Shown: in pieces, positions 1-7,706 of the stretch
Position numbering within the stretch: the stretch's first letter is position 1
Layout of the letters: the number at the start of each line of letters is the position of its first letter
Source of the DNA: Actinosynnema sp. ALI-1.44
GTDB lineage: Bacteria; Actinomycetota; Actinomycetes; Mycobacteriales; Pseudonocardiaceae
Direction of reading: 5' to 3'
DNA: 64,000 nucleotides
Assembly (NCBI RefSeq): GCF_001984155.1
Contig: NZ_MTQO01000053.1
Coordinates: 372,001-436,000, forward strand
Program-made: the position numbers and the translations under genes
Notes under the pieces: model-generated
What the model saw: the letters and a program-made list of their open reading frames with translations, nothing else
Told to the model about the DNA's origin: nothing
Database searches by the model: none

Positions 1-48
1 TTGGACCACCTCAAAGAACTCTTTGACGCAGTCAAATATATCGGGCCG

Positions 49-126
49 TCAACCCTTGGTTGTGTGGTCGACAACGGCTCCGGCCGCGATCTTGGTTCCA
101 CCGACGTCCAGCGCGAGAACGGTCAT
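49..126 (-). pseudogene. Truncated N-terminus of a ROK-family sugar kinase
   Basis: From an ATG at 126 the minus strand reads MTVLALDVGGTKIAAGAVVD and then stops after 25 codons. LDVGGTKIAAG is the phosphate-1 ATP-binding motif that opens ROK-family glucokinases and repressors, which normally run 300-400 residues. The reading frame ends at a TGA at 49-51, and I cannot find the rest of the kinase in another frame in the remaining 48 bases. The bases beyond the stop are AT-rich compared with their surroundings and hold overlapping short palindromes (TCAAAG/CTTTGA at 11-26, TTTGAC/GTCAAA at 22-36). This looks like a gene cut by an insertion or deletion, but the break lies at the window edge, so a frameshift with the remainder outside is also possible. 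Confidence 0.5.
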
Positions 127-197
127 CCCCACGCGGGACACACCAACGAGGGAACGTCTACCCGGTTCGTGACCGGCTGGCGACCGCCCGGGCCGCC

Positions 198-274
198 GGG
201 CCGGACCACCGGCCCGAGACAGTGGAAGACCCCGGGATGCTGCCAGGTCGGGGGTCCGCCAGCATCTCGGGGTC
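198..274. terminator. Tandem GC-rich hairpins
   Basis: Two inverted repeats lie back to back. The first has 7-bp arms GGGCCGG/CCGGCCC (198-204, 209-215) with a 4-base loop. The second has 15-bp arms 228-242 and 260-274 with a single G/T mismatch and a 17-base loop. They sit between the stop of the 49-residue gene (406) and the ROK start (126). There is no T-run, which is common for actinobacterial terminators. They probably end transcription arriving from the small gene. The rest of 127-405 holds no gene I can support. Confidence 0.45.
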
Positions 275-405
275 ACTGGGAACATCGCCGGTCTGTACCA
301 AGTCGTTACCGACTTCCCGGATGTGTTCCAGCTCACTCTTTCGAGTGTACTTATTCAGCTGTTGGTGGATGGCTCAACCACTCTGCGTGCTGGCCCGACC
401 CTGGG

Positions 406-555
406 TCAGCGAAGGTGGTTGGCCTGCTGGTGCTGCGCGATCATGATCAGCTCGTGACGCATCGCGGGCGTCGCGGCACTGTCGATCGCACGGTTGACTG
501 CTCGCCGGGTACGGGCCTCGGCGCGGCGGGCACGAATCTTGGCGGCGATGTTCAC
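406..555 (-). CDS. Small basic conserved hypothetical protein (49 aa)
   Basis: A GTG at 555 preceded by AGGGG about 11 bases upstream opens a 49-residue frame beginning VNIAAKIRARRAEARTRRAV. The first half is strongly basic (RARRAEARTRR) and the second half has ATPAMRHELIMIAQ, both with helical character. I recall similar very short proteins from other Pseudonocardiales genomes, but no function is assigned to them and I cannot verify the match here. There is no signal peptide or membrane segment. The charge could suit nucleic-acid or ribosome binding, but that is speculation. A longer frame to 654 exists but lacks a ribosome site and adds low-complexity residues. The upstream 187 bases to the ATPase stop (743) contain no other gene. 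Confidence 0.5.
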   Translation of the reverse strand: MNIAAKIRARRAEARTRRAVNRAIDSAATPAMRHELIMIAQHQQANHLR

Positions 556-742
556 AGGTACTGCACCCCTTGGCTTGTGTCTCGGTGGTTCTGTACCTAT
601 TATGCGCGCTCGCGCCCGAGAATGCACCCGATTGTCCGGTGATATGACGCACACGCCGACGATTCGTTGGTCAAAGAGGGTGCTCGGCCGGACATGTCGT
701 CTTATCCCGCCGTCTACCTGGCGGACTAGAGTTCGTTAGACG

Positions 743-1939
743 TCACTCCTCGCGGCCCAACAGGAAGCGTCCGAAGTGCGGCACGGTGAACGCGATCCGG
801 CCCCGTTCGGCGGAGTACACGAGGCCCTTCTTGATCAAGCTGTCCCGTGCGGGCGACAGCGACGACGGCTTGCGCCCCAGGAAGACAGCGATGTCCGTGG
901 TGCTGACGCCCTCGTCGCGCCCCTCGGTCAGCTCGGCTATCGCCCGCAGGTACTCCCGCTCGGCGGGCGTCGCGCGTTCGTAGCGTGAGCCGAAGAACCC
1001 GACGGCCAGTTCCGTCTCCGCCTCCGGCGCCGCCACCTGCACGTCCTCGGCCGTGATCGGATCGCTGGGCGCGGCGTCCCACGCCGCCTTGCCGTACGCC
1101 TGGATGAAGTACGGATAACCGCCGGACGCCTCGAACAAGGCGTCCAACGCGTCCGAGGTGATGTCCGCGTCCTCACGGGTGACCGGCGCGAGGATCGCCT
1201 GGTGGGCATCCTCCTGGTCGAGCCGGTCGATCCGGACGTACCGGAACAGCCTTTCCGAGTAAGACTTGCTCGCCGACAACACCGCGGGCAGGTGCGGCAG
1301 CCCCGCCCCGACGACCACGAGCGGCGCCTGGTTCTGCGACAGCTCGTGGCAGGCGGCGCACATCGCGGACACGTCATCGGGCAGCAGGTCCTGCATCTCG
1401 TCGATCAGCAGCGCGACCCCGGTTCCCACGTCCTGCGCGAGTTCGGCGACGTCGGTGAACAACTCGACCAGGTCGATCTCGATGTCGCCGGAGTCCGCCC
1501 GTCCGTTGGCCGCGGGCACGTCGATACCGGGTTGCCAGCGGTCCCGCAGCTTGGCGCCCTCCGGCGCGGCCCGCAGCGCAAACGCTTTCAGCACGCCGAG
1601 GACGTGTTCGACGCGATCCGGCGCGCGGTGCCGCACGGCCAGATCCCGTACGGCGCGGTGCAGGGCGGCGGACAGCGGCCTGCGCAGATCCGCGTCGGGG
1701 CGTGCTTCGATCTTGCCCGCGCCCCAGCCGCGTTTGAGCGCCATCGACCGGAGTTCGCCGAGCAGCACGGTCTTGCCGACACCCCGCAGGCCGGTCAGGA
1801 CAAGGCTGCGCTCCGGCCGCCCGCGTGCGATGCGTTCCAGCACGACCTCGAAGGCGGCGACTTCCTTGTCCCGACCGGCGAGCTCGGGCGGGCGCTGGCC
1901 CGCGCCGGGAGCGAACGGGTTGCGTACCGGGTCCATCAT
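743..1939 (-). CDS. Stand-alone AAA ATPase with C-terminal winged-helix-like region
   Basis: A 398-residue P-loop ATPase of the AAA_16/Orc1-Cdc6-like type. Walker A is GLRGVGKT at residues 50-57 and Walker B is LLIDE at about 177-181, followed by QDLLPDD. The region after residue 300 (REYLRAIAEL, TTDIAVFLGRK, DSLIKKGLVY) has the pattern of a winged helix ending in a beta hairpin, as in archaeal-type and prokaryotic stand-alone ATPases. Two ATGs are in frame (1939, 1936). No strong Shine-Dalgarno is visible, so the message may be leaderless. It has no operon partner: the thiolase terminator lies upstream and the small basic protein downstream. Such ATPases in actinomycetes are usually uncharacterised; roles in DNA handling, signalling or phage defence are all possible. 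Confidence 0.85.
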   Translation of the reverse strand: MMDPVRNPFAPGAGQRPPELAGRDKEVAAFEVVLERIARGRPERSLVLTGLRGVGKTVLLGELRSMALKRGWGAGKIEARPDADLRRPLSAALHRAVRDLAVRHRAPDRVEHVLGVLKAFALRAAPEGAKLRDRWQPGIDVPAANGRADSGDIEIDLVELFTDVAELAQDVGTGVALLIDEMQDLLPDDVSAMCAACHELSQNQAPLVVVGAGLPHLPAVLSASKSYSERLFRYVRIDRLDQEDAHQAILAPVTREDADITSDALDALFEASGGYPYFIQAYGKAAWDAAPSDPITAEDVQVAAPEAETELAVGFFGSRYERATPAEREYLRAIAELTEGRDEGVSTTDIAVFLGRKPSSLSPARDSLIKKGLVYSAERGRIAFTVPHFGRFLLGREE

Positions 1940-2012
1940 CGGAAGGTATCGGCCTGTCTAGCGTCGATCCGATATTCCCGGATACATCGGTACGGCGTGT
2001 CGTCCATCGGGA

Positions 2013-2054
2013 CGTCTACGGCTTTCTAGCCTTGGAACTAGAAAGCCGTAGACG
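2013..2054 (-). terminator. Perfect 17-bp stem-loop terminator after the thiolase gene
   Basis: Arms 2013-2029 and 2038-2054 are exact reverse complements (17 bp) around an 8-base loop CCTTGGAA. The stem begins 8 bases after the thiolase stop codon and precedes the ATPase promoter, so it should insulate the two genes that run in the same direction. No T-tract follows. Confidence 0.8.
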
Positions 2055-2061
2055 CCGCTAC

Positions 2062-3342
2062 TCACTTCTCGACGATGGCGGTGACGCCCTGGCCGCCCGC
2101 CGCGCAGATCGAGATCAGCCCGCGGCCGGAGCCGCGCTCGTTCAGCAGCTTGGCCAGGGTGGCGACGATCCGGCCGCCGGTCGCGGCGAACGGGTGCCCG
2201 GCGGCCAGCGACGAGCCGTTGACGTTGAGCTTGCTCCGGTCGATCGAGCCGAGCGGTTCGTCGAGGCCGAGCTTCTCCTTGGTGAACGTCGAGTCCTCCC
2301 ACGCCTTGAGCGTGGCGAGCACCTGCGAGGCGAACGCCTCGTGGATCTCGTAGAAGTCGAAGTCCTGCAACGAAATCCCGGCACGGGCCAGCATCCGCGG
2401 CACGGCGTACGCCGGAGCCATCAGCAGGCCCTCGCCGCCGTGCACGTAGTCGACGGCCGCGGTCTCGGTGAAGGTCAGGTACGCCAGCACCGGCAACCGC
2501 CGCGCCTTCGCCCACTGGTCCGTGGCCAGCAGAACCGTGGAAGCGCCATCGGTCAGCGGAGTCGAGTTGCCCGCGGTCATCGTGCCGTCGGAGCCGCCGA
2601 ACACCGGCTTGAGCTTCGCGAGCTTCTCCACCGACGAATCGGCCCGGAGGTTCTGGTCACGCTGCAGGCCCAAGTAAGGCGTGATCAGGTCGTCGAAGAA
2701 GCCGCGCTCGTAGGCCGCGGCCAGGTGGTGGTGGCTCGCGGCGGCCAGTTCGTCCTGGGCGGCTCGTTCGATTCCCCACTCCTTCGCCGTGATCGCGGCG
2801 TGGTCACCCATCGACAGCCCGGTGCGCGGCTCGGCGTTGCGCGGGATGTCCGGGATGATGTGGCCGGGCCGCAGCTTGGCCAGCAGCCGCAGCCGCCCGC
2901 CGAGCGACTTGGTCCGGTTGAGCCGCAGCAGGATCGCGCGCAGGTCCTCGTGCACACCGATCGGCGCGTCGCTGGTGGTGTCCACGCCGCCCGCGACGCC
3001 CGCGTCGATCTGACCGAGTGCGATCTTGTTCGCCACCTGGATGATCGCCTGCAGGCCGGTGCCGCACGCCTGCTGGATGTCGTACGCCGGGGTTTCCGGG
3101 GAAAGCCGTGAGCCGAGCACGGACTCACGTGCCAGGTTGAAGTCGCGGCTGTGCTTGAGCACCGCGCCCGCGGCGACTTCGCCCAGCCGTTCGCCTTGCA
3201 GTGAGAAGCGGCTGACGAGTCCGTCGAGTGCCGCGGTGAACATGTCCTGGTTCGAAGCGGTGGCGTAAGGGCCGTTCGACCGGGCGAACGGGATCCGGTT
3301 ACCGCCGATGATCGCGACCCGCTTCAAGCCTCGTGGCGCCAT
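2062..3342 (-). CDS. fadA2: Thiolase / acetyl-CoA C-acyltransferase (FadA2-like)
   Basis: A 426-residue thiolase catalysing CoA-dependent cleavage of 3-ketoacyl-CoA (or the reverse condensation). The nucleophilic Cys is at 93 (QQACGTGLQ), the catalytic His at 334 (EIHEAF), the GHPFAATGGR motif holds His383, and the second Cys is 413 (ICAAGGQG). I chose the ATG at 3342 because GGAGG lies 5 bases upstream; the longer frame to 3387 would start inside the operator. It is divergent from fabG4-htdX, the same gene set as Rv0243-Rv0242c-Rv0241c of M. tuberculosis, on which the symbol rests. The YTACT-N4-RGTAR operator lies in the shared 78-bp promoter. Expected role: last step of beta-oxidation in the cytosol. 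Confidence 0.92.
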   Translation of the reverse strand: MAPRGLKRVAIIGGNRIPFARSNGPYATASNQDMFTAALDGLVSRFSLQGERLGEVAAGAVLKHSRDFNLARESVLGSRLSPETPAYDIQQACGTGLQAIIQVANKIALGQIDAGVAGGVDTTSDAPIGVHEDLRAILLRLNRTKSLGGRLRLLAKLRPGHIIPDIPRNAEPRTGLSMGDHAAITAKEWGIERAAQDELAAASHHHLAAAYERGFFDDLITPYLGLQRDQNLRADSSVEKLAKLKPVFGGSDGTMTAGNSTPLTDGASTVLLATDQWAKARRLPVLAYLTFTETAAVDYVHGGEGLLMAPAYAVPRMLARAGISLQDFDFYEIHEAFASQVLATLKAWEDSTFTKEKLGLDEPLGSIDRSKLNVNGSSLAAGHPFAATGGRIVATLAKLLNERGSGRGLISICAAGGQGVTAIVEK

Positions 3343-3379
3343 CTCGTCCTCCCACATAGGTCGTACTGGCCATCTTAAC

Positions 3380-3408
3380 CTACTCACAAGTAGTATTACC
3401 GCGAGTAG
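3380..3408. promoter_or_regulatory. Divergent fadA2/fabG4 operator
   Basis: CTACT-CACA-AGTAG at 3380-3393 matches the palindrome YTACT-N4-RGTAR found at three other promoter regions in this window. A second, offset element TTACC-GCG-AGTAG (3-base spacer) lies at 3396-3408. The pair sits 38 bp upstream of the fadA2 ATG and 13 bp upstream of the fabG4 ATG, so a bound repressor would block both promoters. The proposed ligand is the TetR protein encoded at 5751-6398; that assignment is inference from the matching site in its own promoter. Confidence 0.6.
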
Positions 3409-3420
3409 GGAGGCGTCACG

Positions 3421-4737
3421 ATGACCGATGGCTACAGCCGATTCGCTCGTTCGGGACCAGGAAAACTCCTGGTCAAACGGCTAGGACTGCCCAATCCGGC
3501 ACCGTTGCTGCGGTATCGGGCCGGACAGCCCGCACTGCCCGGACCAGCGGTTGTCGGGTCGGCCAAGGGTGGCCGCCTCGAAGAGCAGATCCGCAAGACC
3601 CTCGCCCAGTCCGGCGTCGACGTCATCGACACGGCCGATCGACCAGGCGCTTTGGTGTTCGACGCGACCGGCATCGACAGCCCCGAGCGGCTGCGTGAGC
3701 TTTACGACTTCTTCCACGCGCGCATCCGGGGTATTGCCCCGTCCGGACGCGTCGTGGTTCTCGGCACAACGCCGGACGGCTCGAAGGAGTCGATCCCGCA
3801 GCGCGCGCTCGAAGGCTTCACGCGCTCGGTCGGCAAGGAACTCAAGCGCGGCGCCACCGCGCAGTTGGTGTACGTCGCACCCGGAGCCGAGGACAACATC
3901 GAGTCGACCCTGCGGTTCCTGCTGTCGGCCAAGTCCACCTACGTCGACGGCCAGGTGATCCGGATCGGCGAGGGCACGGTCACCCGCCCGGAGAACTGGC
4001 TCACGCCGTTGGAAGGCAAGGTCGCACTGGTCACCGGCGCGTCACGCGGCATCGGCGCGTCCATCGCCGACGTGCTCGCCCGCGACGGCGCCCACGTCGT
4101 CGTCCTGGACATCCCCGCACAGGGCGAAGAGCTCTCCAAGGTGGCCAACCGCGTCGGCGGCTCGGCACTGCAACTCGACATCACCGCGCCGGAAGCGCCC
4201 ACCCAGCTCGCCGAGTACTTCAAGACACGCCACGGCGGCGTCGACATCGTCGTGCACAACGCGGGCATCACCCGTGACAAGACGCTCGCCAACATGACAG
4301 ACGCCCAATGGGACTCGGTGCTGTCGGTGAACCTGGCCTGCCAGTTGCGGATCAACGACGTCCTGCTGGAGGGAACGCTGAAGCCCGGCGGCCGGATCGT
4401 CGGCGTCTCGTCGATCGCGGGCATCGCGGGCAACGTCGGCCAGACCAACTACGGCACCAGCAAGGCCGGCGTGATCGGCATGGTGAACGCCTACGCGCCA
4501 CTGCTGGCCGAGCAGGGCGGCACGATCAACGCGGTCGCGCCCGGCTTCATCGAGACGAAGATGACCGCCGCGGTGCCGTTGTTCATCAGGGAAGCCGGTC
4601 GCCGGATGAACAGCATGTCCCAGGGCGGGCTGCCGGTGGACGTCGCCGAGGCGATCGCCTGGTACGCCAGCCCGGCATCCGGCGGGGTGAACGGCAACGT
4701 GGTACGCGTCTGCGGCCAGAGCCTGATCGGAGCCTGA
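3421..4737 (+). CDS. fabG4: 3-oxoacyl-ACP/CoA reductase, high-molecular-weight FabG4 type
   Basis: A 438-residue short-chain dehydrogenase of the two-domain FabG4 type. Residues 1-190 form a degenerate flavodoxin-like domain. The C-terminal Rossmann domain carries TGASRGIG at about 205-212, HNAG at 279-282, and the catalytic set Ser331, Tyr344 and Lys348 (YGTSK). It reduces 3-ketoacyl thioesters to (R)-3-hydroxyacyl thioesters, or the reverse. GGGAGG precedes the ATG. It is followed after 3 bases by the MaoC hydratase gene, so the two enzymes are co-translated and act in consecutive steps. M. tuberculosis FabG4 (Rv0242c) has the same neighbours. Confidence 0.92.
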   Translation: MTDGYSRFARSGPGKLLVKRLGLPNPAPLLRYRAGQPALPGPAVVGSAKGGRLEEQIRKTLAQSGVDVIDTADRPGALVFDATGIDSPERLRELYDFFHARIRGIAPSGRVVVLGTTPDGSKESIPQRALEGFTRSVGKELKRGATAQLVYVAPGAEDNIESTLRFLLSAKSTYVDGQVIRIGEGTVTRPENWLTPLEGKVALVTGASRGIGASIADVLARDGAHVVVLDIPAQGEELSKVANRVGGSALQLDITAPEAPTQLAEYFKTRHGGVDIVVHNAGITRDKTLANMTDAQWDSVLSVNLACQLRINDVLLEGTLKPGGRIVGVSSIAGIAGNVGQTNYGTSKAGVIGMVNAYAPLLAEQGGTINAVAPGFIETKMTAAVPLFIREAGRRMNSMSQGGLPVDVAEAIAWYASPASGGVNGNVVRVCGQSLIGA

Positions 4738-4740
4738 CCC

Positions 4741-5586
4741 ATGCCGATCACGCACACCCACGAACTGGACGCTCCGCCCAACCTGCTGGCGCTGTACGGC
4801 AAAGCCGCCATCACCGGCATCGGCAGGCGAGGCGGCTCTCTGCCGTCCACTGTGTACAGCCGGTCGACGGTGGCGATCGACCAGGAACACCTGGCCCGCT
4901 ACGCCAAGGTCTGCGGCTTCCGCCTCACCGACCAGCTGCCGGTGACGTACCCGCACATCCTCGGTTTCTCGTTGCAGGTCAAGCTGATGACCGACAGCGA
5001 CTTCCCCTTCCCGCTGGTCGGCACAGTGCACGCGGCCAACCGCATCACTCAGGTGCGCCCTTTGTTCGTGACCGACGCGCCTCAGTTGCGTGTGCACGTG
5101 GAGAACCTGCGCGACCATCCCAAGGGCAAGCAGTTCGACGTGATCACCGAAGCCCTCCTCGGCGAGGAACTGGTGTGGCACAGCACCAGCACCTACTTGC
5201 GTCGCAAGGGCTCCGGCTCGTCCGGGGAGAAGAAAGCCACCGAAGCCCCCAAGGCGCAGGCGGAGTGGTACGTCCCGGACGATATAGGCCGCCGTTACGG
5301 CGAGGTCTCCGGCGACCGCAACCCGATCCACCTGCACGCGCTGACCGCCAAACTGTTCGGGTTCCCCCGCGCGATCGCGCACGGGATGTGGACGAAAGCC
5401 CGCAGCATCGCCGCTTTCGAAGGACGGCTGCCGGAGGCGTACACGGTCGACGTGTCGTTCAAGCTACCGGTGATGCTGCCGTCGAAGGTCGGCTTCGCCG
5501 GTGTTCGCACCGACGAGGGGTGGGGGTTCGAGCTGTTCAACGCCCGCACGGGCAAACCCCACCTCAGCGGCAGGATCACCGGCTGA
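4741..5586 (+). CDS. htdX: (R)-specific enoyl-CoA hydratase, MaoC family (HtdX-like)
   Basis: A 281-residue double-hotdog MaoC dehydratase. The hydratase-2 motif YGEVSGDRNPIHLH is at 186-199 with the catalytic pair Asp192 and His197; the N-terminal hotdog is degenerate, as in HtdX (Rv0241c, 280 aa). It interconverts trans-2-enoyl and (R)-3-hydroxyacyl thioesters, the substrate or product of the FabG4 protein encoded just upstream. It is the last gene of the fabG4-htdX operon and is followed by a dispersed repeat rather than a clear terminator hairpin. Confidence 0.9.
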   Translation: MPITHTHELDAPPNLLALYGKAAITGIGRRGGSLPSTVYSRSTVAIDQEHLARYAKVCGFRLTDQLPVTYPHILGFSLQVKLMTDSDFPFPLVGTVHAANRITQVRPLFVTDAPQLRVHVENLRDHPKGKQFDVITEALLGEELVWHSTSTYLRRKGSGSSGEKKATEAPKAQAEWYVPDDIGRRYGEVSGDRNPIHLHALTAKLFGFPRAIAHGMWTKARSIAAFEGRLPEAYTVDVSFKLPVMLPSKVGFAGVRTDEGWGFELFNARTGKPHLSGRITG

Positions 5587-5620
5587 CGGCCGTACTTTCA
5601 CGCCCATGGGATCATCGGCG

Positions 5621-5725
5621 AATCTGGTTGTCCACAACTGACCGGTAACCCCGTTGACCAGGCCTGTTGCCGATAGACTGGAGCCGGGGACGCCCCCCGG
5701 GTTGGGCGGGGGACTGTTATGGGGA
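5621..5725 (+). repeat. Dispersed ~105-bp repeat, copy 1 (DnaA-box containing)
   Basis: This segment reads AATCTGGTTGTCCACAAC at its start and ends in GGGGGACTGTTATGGGGA. It matches the minus strand of 28053-28156 with about 10 mismatches and 4 single-base indels over 105 positions in my hand alignment. It contains TTGTCCACA (5628-5636), the actinobacterial DnaA-box sequence, and a GC-rich core CCCCCCGGGTTGGGCGGGGG able to form a short hairpin. It carries no convincing ORF. It lies between the convergent genes htdX and tetR; the other copy also lies between convergent genes. Confidence 0.75.
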
Positions 5726-5750
5726 TGGTGGGCTTGGGAAGGCTGGGGAA

Positions 5751-6398
5751 TCAGTGGTCGGATGGTGACCAGGTGTTTCCTTCCACCAGGTCGCCGAAGC
5801 CCATCCAGACCAGGTTCATCAGCCAGGCCACCACTGTCCTCGTCGGCACTGCCGGGTGGTCGAGCCACCAGTCCGCCAGTGATTCGCTGGCGCCGACGAG
5901 GGCCGCGGACATCGCCTCCGTGCTCTTCTGCGCGTGTTCGTCCATGCCTCGTTTGGTGGCGACTCCCACCAGCAGCGCGTCGACCAGGGTGATCGCCCTT
6001 GAGCGCATCGCCAGTACTTCGTCGCTGAACGGGCCGCCCTGTGAGATCACCTGGCGGTGGAGCACCCGCCAGCTTTGCTTGTTGCCGCCCACGAACTCGA
6101 AGAAGGCTTTCAAACCCATCCACAGCTGCATGTCCGGGGCCACGGTCGCGTCCACGCCTGCCACGATCGCTTCGAGCAGCAGGCCCGCCTCGCGCCTGAT
6201 GCACGCCGCGAACAGGTCTTCCTTCGAGCCGAGGTAGGCGTAGATCATCGGTTTGGACACGCCCGCGACCTCGGAGACCTCGTCCATCGAGGCCTCGTGG
6301 TACCCGTGCTCGGAGAACACGCGGACGGCCGCGTCCAGGATCTGCTTCTCCCGGACTTCCCGTGGTAGCCGTTTGACACGCCTGTCCTCCACGCTCAC
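5751..6398 (-). CDS. TetR-family regulator, candidate controller of the fatty-acid regulon
   Basis: A 215-residue TetR repressor. The N-terminal helix-turn-helix reads ILDAAVRVFSEHGYHEASMDEV and then VAGVSKPMIYAYLGSKEDLF, the classic TetR signature; the C-terminal helices form the ligand pocket. I prefer the GTG at 6398 because GGAGGGG lies about 10 bases upstream; an in-frame ATG at 6437 would add 13 residues. It is divergent from two SCP2-like genes. The intergenic region holds TTACT-CCGG-AGTAG (6459-6472), the same palindrome as in the fadA2/fabG4, fadE5 and etfD promoters, so autoregulation and control of those genes is likely. By analogy with FadR/FasR-type TetR proteins the inducer could be an acyl-CoA. 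Confidence 0.88.
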   Translation of the reverse strand: MSVEDRRVKRLPREVREKQILDAAVRVFSEHGYHEASMDEVSEVAGVSKPMIYAYLGSKEDLFAACIRREAGLLLEAIVAGVDATVAPDMQLWMGLKAFFEFVGGNKQSWRVLHRQVISQGGPFSDEVLAMRSRAITLVDALLVGVATKRGMDEHAQKSTEAMSAALVGASESLADWWLDHPAVPTRTVVAWLMNLVWMGFGDLVEGNTWSPSDH

Positions 6399-6458
6399 CG
6401 CATCCACCCCTCCGCGTCTCGTACGACAGATTGCCATCGTATCTACCCGACCGTATTC

Positions 6459-6472
6459 TTACTCCGGAGTAG
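6459..6472. promoter_or_regulatory. Operator in the tetR/SCP2 divergent promoter
   Basis: TTACT-CCGG-AGTAG, with the 12-bp core TACTCCGGAGTA fully self-complementary. It lies 61 bp upstream of the tetR GTG and 17 bp upstream of the SCP2-like ATG. On the opposite strand it shares CCTACTC with the fadA2/fabG4 operator. Confidence 0.6.
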
Positions 6473-6489
6473 GTAACGAGGAGGCGTTC

Positions 6490-7131
6490 ATGCCCGACCT
6501 CAGTGTTGAGGCCATCAGCCGGCTCAGCCCCAGTGAGCTGATCGCGCTGATCGACCAGTTGGAACCCACGACCGAGGGCCTCGGCGACATCGACATCGAC
6601 GAGGTCGCGCGGCTGATCGACCCGGCGAGGCTCAAGGGCGACGAGTTCGTCCGGCTGATCTCCGGCCTGCAACGGCTGTCCGGCGGGAGCGTCGACATCG
6701 CCAGGATGGGCCCGCGGACCTTCGCCCGGCTCATCTCGGGCGCGTCGAAGAGCCAGCTCGACGAGGTGCTGTCGCGTCCCGAGCTGCGTGCGTTGATCCT
6801 CGGCGAGATCTTCCGCCGGATGACCACGCACCTGCGCAAGGAGAAGGCACGCGACGTCAACGCTGTCGTGCACTGGCGGTTCTCCGGGGGCAGCGGCGAA
6901 GGCGGCTACGACCGCTACGAGACCGTCATCGCGGACGGCGCCTGCACGGTCAACCAGGACATGGCGAACTCCAGCCGGGTCACGATCACCATGCCGCCGC
7001 AGGACTTCCTGCGCCTGATCACGTCGAACGCGTCGGCTCCTGTGCTGTTCATGACGGGCAAGCTCAAGCTGCGGGGTGACCTGCCGTTCGCCGCGGGCAT
7101 GCTCAGCATGTTCGACCTGCCGAAGCCTTGA
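6490..7131 (+). CDS. SCP2 sterol-binding-fold protein (first of a tandem pair)
   Basis: A 213-residue protein. The N-terminal half has short helical repeats with the pattern LxxxxFxRLIxxL (about residues 15-90). The C-terminal half (from VVHWRFSGGSGEGGYDRYETVI to LPFAAGMLSMFDLPKP) follows the SCP2-like lipid-binding fold. SCP2 proteins bind acyl-CoA, sterols or other lipids in a hydrophobic tunnel. GAGGAGG lies upstream of the ATG at 6490. It overlaps the next gene by 4 bases (TTGA), and that gene is its paralogue. Its position next to the TetR and under the shared operator suggests it carries or senses acyl chains. Function remains inferred. Confidence 0.82.
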   Translation: MPDLSVEAISRLSPSELIALIDQLEPTTEGLGDIDIDEVARLIDPARLKGDEFVRLISGLQRLSGGSVDIARMGPRTFARLISGASKSQLDEVLSRPELRALILGEIFRRMTTHLRKEKARDVNAVVHWRFSGGSGEGGYDRYETVIADGACTVNQDMANSSRVTITMPPQDFLRLITSNASAPVLFMTGKLKLRGDLPFAAGMLSMFDLPKP

Positions 7132-7706
7132 GGACCTGGCACCGGCTGGCGGACGAGCCGAAGCTGGGTGCGTTCGACGAGTTCGCCCGGTCGATCGACC
7201 TCGAGAAACTCGACCCCGGCCAGTTCGTCCGTCTCATCGAGACGATGGACATGCTCGGCAGGGCCGGTACCGGCATCGAACTCGCCGGGTTGAGCACCAG
7301 CACGTTCGTCCGGATCATCGAGCAGGCGTCGGCCGCGCAGCTCGACGCCCTGATGGAACACACCGAACTGCGTTCGGTCGTGCTGGCCGAGCTGTTCGGG
7401 CGGATGGGCAGGCACCTCAAACCCGGCGCGCCGAACCTGGTGCTGCACTGGCGGTTCACCGGCGGCTGCGAAGCCGGTGGCTACGACCGCTACCAGACCG
7501 TCATCGAGAATGGACAGTGCGTCTCGGGAATCGTGCAGGACCGCGATCCCCGTGCGACTGTCACCATCGTCCCGACGGACTTCCTGAAGGTCGCGACCGG
7601 CAACGCGTCCGCGCCGCTGCTGTTCCTGCGTGGGCGGGTGAAGGTCAAGGGGGACATCCCCTGCGTCGCTAACTTCCCGAACCACTTCGACCTATCGAGT
7701 CCTTGA
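7128..7706 (+). CDS. SCP2 sterol-binding-fold protein (second of a tandem pair)
   Basis: A 192-residue paralogue of the preceding gene, starting at a TTG inside the overlapping TTGA. Shared landmarks are FARSIDLEKLDPGQFVRLI, LHWRFTGG followed by EAGGYDRYQTVI, and VPTDFLKVATGNASAPLLF. The N-terminal region is shorter than in the first copy by about 20 residues. Co-translation and similarity indicate a local duplication and possibly a heterodimer. Its 3' end overlaps the convergent MocR gene by 38 bp, so the two transcripts are antisense there. Confidence 0.8.
   Translation: MRTWHRLADEPKLGAFDEFARSIDLEKLDPGQFVRLIETMDMLGRAGTGIELAGLSTSTFVRIIEQASAAQLDALMEHTELRSVVLAELFGRMGRHLKPGAPNLVLHWRFTGGCEAGGYDRYQTVIENGQCVSGIVQDRDPRATVTIVPTDFLKVATGNASAPLLFLRGRVKVKGDIPCVANFPNHFDLSSP

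Noticed and set aside
1825-3111. 428-codon plus-strand ORF across the ATPase/thiolase junction
   Set aside because: It crosses the perfect terminator hairpin and lies antisense to two clear genes.
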